In this document: piece after piece, positions 60,412-64,000 of the stretch | How the letters are laid out: the number at the start of each line of letters is the position of its first letter | Numbering within the stretch: the first letter of the stretch is position 1 | DNA from: Sphaerisporangium flaviroseum | GTDB lineage: Bacteria; Actinomycetota; Actinomycetes; Streptosporangiales; Streptosporangiaceae | Assembly (NCBI RefSeq): GCF_039537005.1 | Contig: NZ_BAAAZR010000004.1 | Location: 310,001 to 374,000 of the forward strand | DNA length: 64,000 nucleotides | Reading direction: 5' to 3' | Notes under the pieces: model-generated | What the model saw: only the letters and a program-made list of their open reading frames with translations | The model's database searches: none | What the model was told of the DNA's origin: nothing | Translations under genes and position numbers: made by a program

Positions 60412-61332
60412 TCAGAACCGATAGCGGAGGATGCGGCCGACCTTGCGGAGGAAGTAGAAGCGGTTCATCACCGCCAGGGCCGCGCGGTAGCCGGCCGGGA
60501 AGCATTCGACCTCAGGAACGTCGGAGAAGAACAGCTGCTCGGCCAGGTGGAGGCGGGGGTTGTCGGCGGTCAGTTCTGCGGGGTCGTCGAGGCCCCAGCG
60601 GAGGGTCGCGCCGGTGGACCTGATGGCGGGCTGGAAACGGCTGAGCTTGACCGCCAGGCTGCTGAGTGCGTCGAAGACGATCTCGCCGGAGGGGAACCGG
60701 TTGGTGATCCGGCGCAGGAGAGCGTGAACCTCCTCGGTCGTGAGGTACATCATCAACCCCTCGGCGACGACCAGCACCGGCCGGTCGTCAGGAACCCGTT
60801 CCAGCCATCCGGGATCCGTGGCGGGTAGACCGATCATGGTGTAACGAGCCCGAGTCTCAGCCTCACCCCGCGCATTTACAGCCTCACTCGGCCCAGTGAT
60901 CGCCTCACCCGGTCCAGTGGTCGTGTCATCGAGGTGAGTGGTCGTGTCGCCCGGGTGGGGTGGGAAGAGGCGCTCACGCAGGGCGATGATGTCGGGGTAG
61001 TCGATGTCGAACCATTGGACGGTCTCGGGCAGGTCGAGGCGGTAGGCGCGGGTGTCGAGACCGCAGGCCAGGTGGATAACCGTCGTGTCGGGCTTCCGGG
61101 CAAGGTGGGCGGCGGTGAGGGTGTCGAAGGTCTTCGCACGGATGGCCACGCTCAGCGCGTCGGTGGCGCGTATCTTCAGCTTCGAGAAGTCGTAGTCGAT
61201 GCGCTCGACGGCCTGCTGCGCGAGGGGATCCCGGAGAACCGGGTCCTCCGTACGGCTGTGCACGGCGCGCCCGTACAGGGTGGCGAGGAGGGTCTCCTTG
61301 TCCCCGGTAAGGTGGACCTTCTCGGTGCCCAC
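60412..61332 (-). CDS. PPM1/TcmP-type SAM-dependent O-methyltransferase
   Basis: This is a 306-residue methyltransferase of the leucine-carboxyl-methyltransferase (PPM1/TcmP) class. SAM-binding features are VIHLACGLDTRAYRL near residues 85-99, WFDIDYPDII, and LVVAEGLMMYLT. An unusual Thr/Asp/Gly-rich insertion (about 127-160) interrupts the core; its DNA has short repeats. The GTG start is at 61330-61332, but GGAGG is only one base upstream, so an alternative start may be used. The substrate is unknown. Confidence 0.85.
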   Translation of the reverse strand: MGTEKVHLTGDKETLLATLYGRAVHSRTEDPVLRDPLAQQAVERIDYDFSKLKIRATDALSVAIRAKTFDTLTAAHLARKPDTTVIHLACGLDTRAYRLDLPETVQWFDIDYPDIIALRERLFPPHPGDTTTHLDDTTTGPGEAITGPSEAVNARGEAETRARYTMIGLPATDPGWLERVPDDRPVLVVAEGLMMYLTTEEVHALLRRITNRFPSGEIVFDALSSLAVKLSRFQPAIRSTGATLRWGLDDPAELTADNPRLHLAEQLFFSDVPEVECFPAGYRAALAVMNRFYFLRKVGRILRYRF

Positions 61333-61420
61333 TCCTCCAATGTAGACCTGGGCTCCCCCGCTCCCTGGTAACCCCCTGAGCAGGTCAGACCCTGCCCCGG
61401 GGGCGCGAGCATGTCAGCCT

Positions 61421-61660
61421 CTACTCCCCGGACCCGGGTCGGGCACTCCCACCGGCACAACCTCCCACCGGCTTAGGGTCGCGCAAGTCGACGATGCCAC
61501 CGGAGAACATCGCACGGCCGAAGCTGATCATGCTGCTGGCGAACTCCACAGTGCCGAATGTCGACCGTGTCGCTGGAGTGGTCGAAGCTGATCATGTCGC
61601 TGGCGAACCCCGTAGTGCCGACGTCGACCGTGTCCCTGGAGAAGGTCTCTACCGGGCTGC
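61421..61660 (-). pseudogene. Pentapeptide-repeat-like C-terminal fragment, frameshifted
   Basis: Read on the minus strand, VGTTGFASDMISF, SSDTVDI, then in another frame GTVEFASSMISF and FSGGIVDLRDPK look like the FSGGTVDF-type pentapeptide-repeat tail common in actinomycetes. One extra C makes a 64-base spacing where 63 would keep frame. It ends at TAG 61421-61423. Upstream the sequence runs into the dispersed repeat, so the gene is a remnant. Confidence 0.5.
61511..61645 (-). repeat. 64-bp direct repeat inside the fragment
   Basis: AAGCTGATCATG recurs at 61521 and 61585 and TCGACCGTGTC at 61561 and 61624, marking two copies of an about 64-base unit. In reading frame it would encode about 21 residues per unit. 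Confidence 0.65.
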
Positions 61661-61689
61661 CGACCCCTGCCTCGTCCTGGACCAAGCGT

Positions 61690-61805
61690 TCGAGACGACG
61701 CCGATACGGTGGGGAACGGCGCAGCACAGACCACGCCGTTGTGCGGCGGGGAACCAAGGGCGGGTGGGCGAGTCGGGGCCCATTCTCGCCGGACACTCCC
61801 CCGTC
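61690..61805 (+). repeat. Dispersed repeat, copy 3
   Basis: The block AACGGCGCAGCACAGACCAC, GTGCGGCGGGGAACCAAGGG, GGGTGGGCGAGTCGGGGCCC and ATTCTCGCCGGACA matches the 3' half of copies 1 and 2 and is closest to copy 4. It cuts into a methyltransferase fragment on its right side. Confidence 0.82.
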
Positions 61806-61985
61806 AATACAACTCGGCTCGCCGCACACAGCAGCATGTCGAACTGTTCGCCGCCGGTGGGCGGATCGGCTGCGTCGCCGACCAGGAAAAGTCCGGCGAG
61901 CCCGGCGTCCGCCAACTTGGCCTGGGCTTGCTCAATCATCCGCGGTGCCAGGTCCACACCGGTCACCCGGTGCCCGGCCGCGCCG
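61803..61985 (-). pseudogene. SAM-dependent methyltransferase fragment
   Basis: The minus strand reads HRVTGVDLAPRMIEQAQAKL and FLVGDAADPPTGGEQFDMLL, which cover the SAM-binding motif I tail and motif II/III of a class I methyltransferase. The N-terminal GxGxG strand and the entire C-terminal part are gone; the C-terminal side ends exactly at the dispersed repeat. Confidence 0.7.
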
Positions 61986-62170
61986 CAGCCACCAGCGGTG
62001 CGTGTTCCGATTCAGGACCGCGCCAGCGGGAACCGTGGCCACTGCGAGAACTTCGAACGCGAGGAAGCCCCACTCACCAGGCGTGACTGTCTCCGCAGCG
62101 GCGCAGGCGTACGCCAGCAGTGCGGTGAACACCAGTATGACCCGCCAAGCGGCTCCTGCTACTGCGGCGA
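61986..62170 (-). pseudogene. Possible membrane-protein fragment
   Basis: A hydrophobic run (WRVILVFTALLAYACAAA, then WGFLAFEVLAVATVPAGAV) on the minus strand resembles two membrane helices and a short tail (NTHRWWLRRG). No start and no family are recognised, and both ends meet other fragments. It may be a remnant or a coincidence. Confidence 0.35.
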
Positions 62171-62195
62171 GCCGGCGCCGCTGCCGCGGCCACCG

Positions 62196-62262
62196 CGGCG
62201 GGTGTAGTAGTCCACGCTCACTCCGGCGAGATGCGCCACCTCTTCTCGACGCAACCCGCGTA
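62196..62262 (-). pseudogene. MmyB-like helix-turn-helix fragment
   Basis: About 21 codons read RGLRREEVAHLAGVSVDYYT, the recognition helix region of MmyB-type XRE regulators (GLRREEVAxLAGVSxxYYxRLE). Nothing of the rest remains. It is fused head-to-head with the SDR fragment. Confidence 0.65.
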
Positions 62263-62264
62263 CC

Positions 62265-62880
62265 CGCCTCCTGGGTAGTCGTCAACAACGCGGGGTATGG
62301 CTTCCTCGGCGCGGTCGAGGAGGTCTCCGACAGCGAGGCCCGGCAGATGTTCGACGTACAGATCTTCGGAGTCTGGAACGTGCTACGGGCGGTGCTGCCG
62401 GCCATGCGGGAACGGCGCGGCGGCCGCATCATCAACATCTCATCGATCCTCGGCATGACCGCGTTCCCGGGCTGGGGTCTCTACTGCGCCGGAAAGTATG
62501 CCCTGGAAGGCCTCACCGAGGCACTGGCCGCCGAGGTCTCCGGCTTCGGCATCGACGTGAATCTCATCGAGCCCGGCTACACGCGCACCGACTTCCTGCG
62601 CACCACCTCTCTCGGCCTGCCGTCGGCCACGATCGCCGGTTACGAGGCGATCCGGGAGATGACCAAGGCGCATCTGGCGATGCCCGGCACCCAGCTCGGC
62701 GACCCGGTCAAGGCCGCCGCCGCGATCATGGACGTGGCCGCCGACGGCAAGGCCCCGTTGCACCAGTTGCTCGGCTCCGACTCGTATGGGCTGGCGAAGG
62801 CTCGCATCGACGCGCTGACCGCCGATGTCGAGAACGGCCGCGAGGTGGCCTTCTCCACCGACATCACGCCGGACGCGTGA
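62265..62880 (+). pseudogene. Short-chain dehydrogenase/reductase, 5'-truncated
   Basis: The plus strand encodes VVVNNAGYGFLGAVEEVSD, IINISSILGMTAF (catalytic Ser), YCAGKYALEGL (Tyr-x-x-x-Lys) and a full C-terminal part to a TGA at 62878-62880. The first about 80 residues, including the TGxxxGxG NAD(P) motif, are missing; the missing segment is replaced by the HTH fragment on the opposite strand. MmyB-like regulators and SDR genes often sit divergently, so one deletion across the pair is the simplest explanation. Confidence 0.8.
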
Positions 62881-63139
62881 CCCGGCACCGTTGTCGTCGG
62901 GACAATTGTCGCCGCTGACCGCCGTCGTGGTGGGCGAAAATGACCCGGCGGCTGGCCGCGTTGGCGACCTCGGCGCCATGGTCGCGTCGGCGGACGATGC
63001 GTTTGAGGCTCGCAAGATGGCCTCGAACGCGCAGTCGAGCGCCGTCCTCCCAGATTCCTACTCCCCCAGTCCCCTGTTACGAGCCGTCTTCCAGGTCCGT
63101 GCGATCGGCTGCCTCGGCCTGGGACTGGAGCGCACGAGG
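62881..63139. other. Intergenic region left of dispersed repeat copy 4
   Basis: No gene is supported here. AGTCCCC-type short repeats (near 63067 and again near 63243 and 63276) flank the dispersed repeat on both sides. The region separates the SDR remnant from the ABC permease stop. Confidence 0.4.
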
Positions 63140-63245
63140 CGACGCCGACGCGACGAGGAACGGCGCGGCAGAGACCGCGCCGACGTGCGGCGGGAAACCA
63201 AGGGTGGGTGGGTGAGTCGGGGCCCATTCTCGCCGAACAGTCCCC
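63140..63245 (+). repeat. Dispersed repeat, copy 4
   Basis: The sequence GACGAGGAACGGCGCGGCAG, GTGCGGCGGGAAACCAAGGG, GGGTGGGTGAGTCGGGGCCC and ATTCTCGCCGAACAG is nearly the same as copy 3. All four copies in the window have the same orientation. Confidence 0.85.
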
Positions 63246-63301
63246 AGTCGATCTCTCGCCGTCCTCCCAGTCCCCGGTTATCGACTGTCGTCCCAGTCCG
63301 G

Positions 63302-64000
63302 TCAATGGAGTTTGGGGTCGAGGGCGTCGCGGACGACGTCGCCGAGCATCAGGAAGCTCAGCACGGTCGCGGTGAGGAACAGAGCGGGGAAGATCAGGAG
63401 GTGGGGGTATTCGGCGAAGAAGCTCTGCGCCACGTTGAGCTGCAGGCCCCAGGAGACGTCCGGGTACTGCAGTCCGACCCCCAGGTAGTCGAGGGTGGCC
63501 TCGCCGGAGATGACGTTGCCGACGTTCAGCATCGCGACCACGAAGACCGGGGCGATCGCGTTGGGCAGGATGTGCTTGAACATGATCCGCCGGTCGCTGG
63601 CCCCCAGCGCCCGTGCGGCCTGCACGTAGTCGGTGTCGCGGATGGCGATCACCTGCCCGCGCATCAGCCGGGTCATGGTCGTCCATCCCAGGAGCACCAG
63701 GACGATCGTCATGGCCCAGATGCCGTGGCCCGGGAAGGCGACCAGGACGACGGTGGCCCCGAGGACGAACGGGATGCCGAAGAAGACGTCGGTCACCCGG
63801 GAGATGATCGCGTCCAGCACGCCGCCGTAGTAGCCGCCGAGCAGGCCGAGCACGATGGCGATCAGCAGGGCGAAGACCGTGACCGCGACCCCGATGAGCA
63901 CGGACGCGCGGGTGCCGTGGACGATCTGCGACCAGTAGTCGCACCCCTGGAGGTCGTACCCGAAGATCGCGCCGTCGGCGGGGCCCTTCTTCGACATGCG
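63302..64000 (-). CDS. Dipeptide/oligopeptide ABC transporter permease (DppC-like), partial
   Basis: This is the C-terminal about 233 residues of a DppC-type permease; the frame is open to the window edge, so the start lies outside. Five or so membrane segments are visible. The EAA loop for the ATPase contact is ARALGASDRRIMFKHILPNAIAP, given in parts as ARALGASDRRI and FKHILPNAIAP. FGYDLQGCDYWSQIVHGTRAS is the usual segment after the first helix. It probably belongs to a peptide-uptake operon continuing outside the window. Confidence 0.93.
   Translation of the reverse strand, partial: RMSKKGPADGAIFGYDLQGCDYWSQIVHGTRASVLIGVAVTVFALLIAIVLGLLGGYYGGVLDAIISRVTDVFFGIPFVLGATVVLVAFPGHGIWAMTIVLVLLGWTTMTRLMRGQVIAIRDTDYVQAARALGASDRRIMFKHILPNAIAPVFVVAMLNVGNVISGEATLDYLGVGLQYPDVSWGLQLNVAQSFFAEYPHLLIFPALFLTATVLSFLMLGDVVRDALDPKLH

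Noticed and set aside
61649..61966. Complete methyltransferase gene
   Set aside because: Homology covers only the SAM-binding middle and stops at the dispersed repeat; the rest of the frame is repeat-derived.

Overview
This is a high-GC actinomycete chromosome segment. GC-rich third codon positions, frequent GTG starts, F420-type oxidoreductases, XRE/DUF5753 + DUF397 pairs, ECF sigma factors and RHS/LamG secreted giants all fit a Streptosporangiaceae-like filamentous actinomycete. The family placement is inferred from gene content and was not computed. No rRNA, tRNA, CRISPR array, plasmid origin or intact transposon was seen.

Left part (1-35.3 kb): mostly ordinary chromosomal genes. It opens with the 3' end of an FG-GAP protein and a PhoD phosphatase. 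Next come HAD hydrolases, an ArfB-type ribosome-rescue factor, DinB-like, SnoaL-like and LLM-class proteins, a PAP2-diacylglycerol kinase fusion, and a CehA/McbA PHP hydrolase with a small paralogue of its N-terminal region. The methylmalonyl-CoA mutase operon (mutA-mutB-meaB) follows, then a PGRP amidase, an AAA ATPase, an alkylmercury-lyase-like gene, a three-peptidase operon joined by GTGA overlaps, and a GntR-ABC operon with a clear palindromic operator. The stretch ends with secreted proteins and a SigG-like ECF sigma factor.

Central accessory region (35.6-47.2 kb): the most unusual part. Two arms of about 0.8 kb in inverted orientation (about 35,883-36,690 and 46,420-47,195) each carry a near-identical gene for a 45-residue peptide ending in two and a half copies of an 11-residue repeat, (A/P)GTTWDSY(S/T)RT. 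The arms enclose about 9.7 kb. Inside are an XRE/DUF397 regulatory pair, two small genes, a secreted five-repeat protein, a winged-helix regulator, a Ddl ligase, an ECF41 sigma factor with DoxX, and several broken genes: a MarR piece, an IS5 C-terminal piece, a frameshifted DHFR-like gene, a MurF lacking its P-loop, and a truncated DUF397. An IS5 N-terminal relic lies just outside the left arm. I read this as a rearranged genomic island whose conserved element is a small repetitive peptide, possibly a RiPP precursor or secreted signal; its function is unproven.

Right part (47.3-64 kb): a LuxR-type two-component system, a 1,161-residue secreted DNRLRE/LamG protein and a 2,360-residue RHS protein with a pretoxin-HINT module and an unassigned C-terminal tip. 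No immunity gene is visible after it. A PPM1/TcmP-type methyltransferase, a cluster of gene fragments bounded by dispersed repeats, and the start of a dipeptide-type ABC transporter complete the window.

A dispersed repeat with a core reading GGGTGGGTGAGTCGGGGCCC occurs four times in the same orientation (two tandem copies near 3.0-3.4 kb, one near 61.7 kb, one near 63.2 kb) and is associated with gene truncation.
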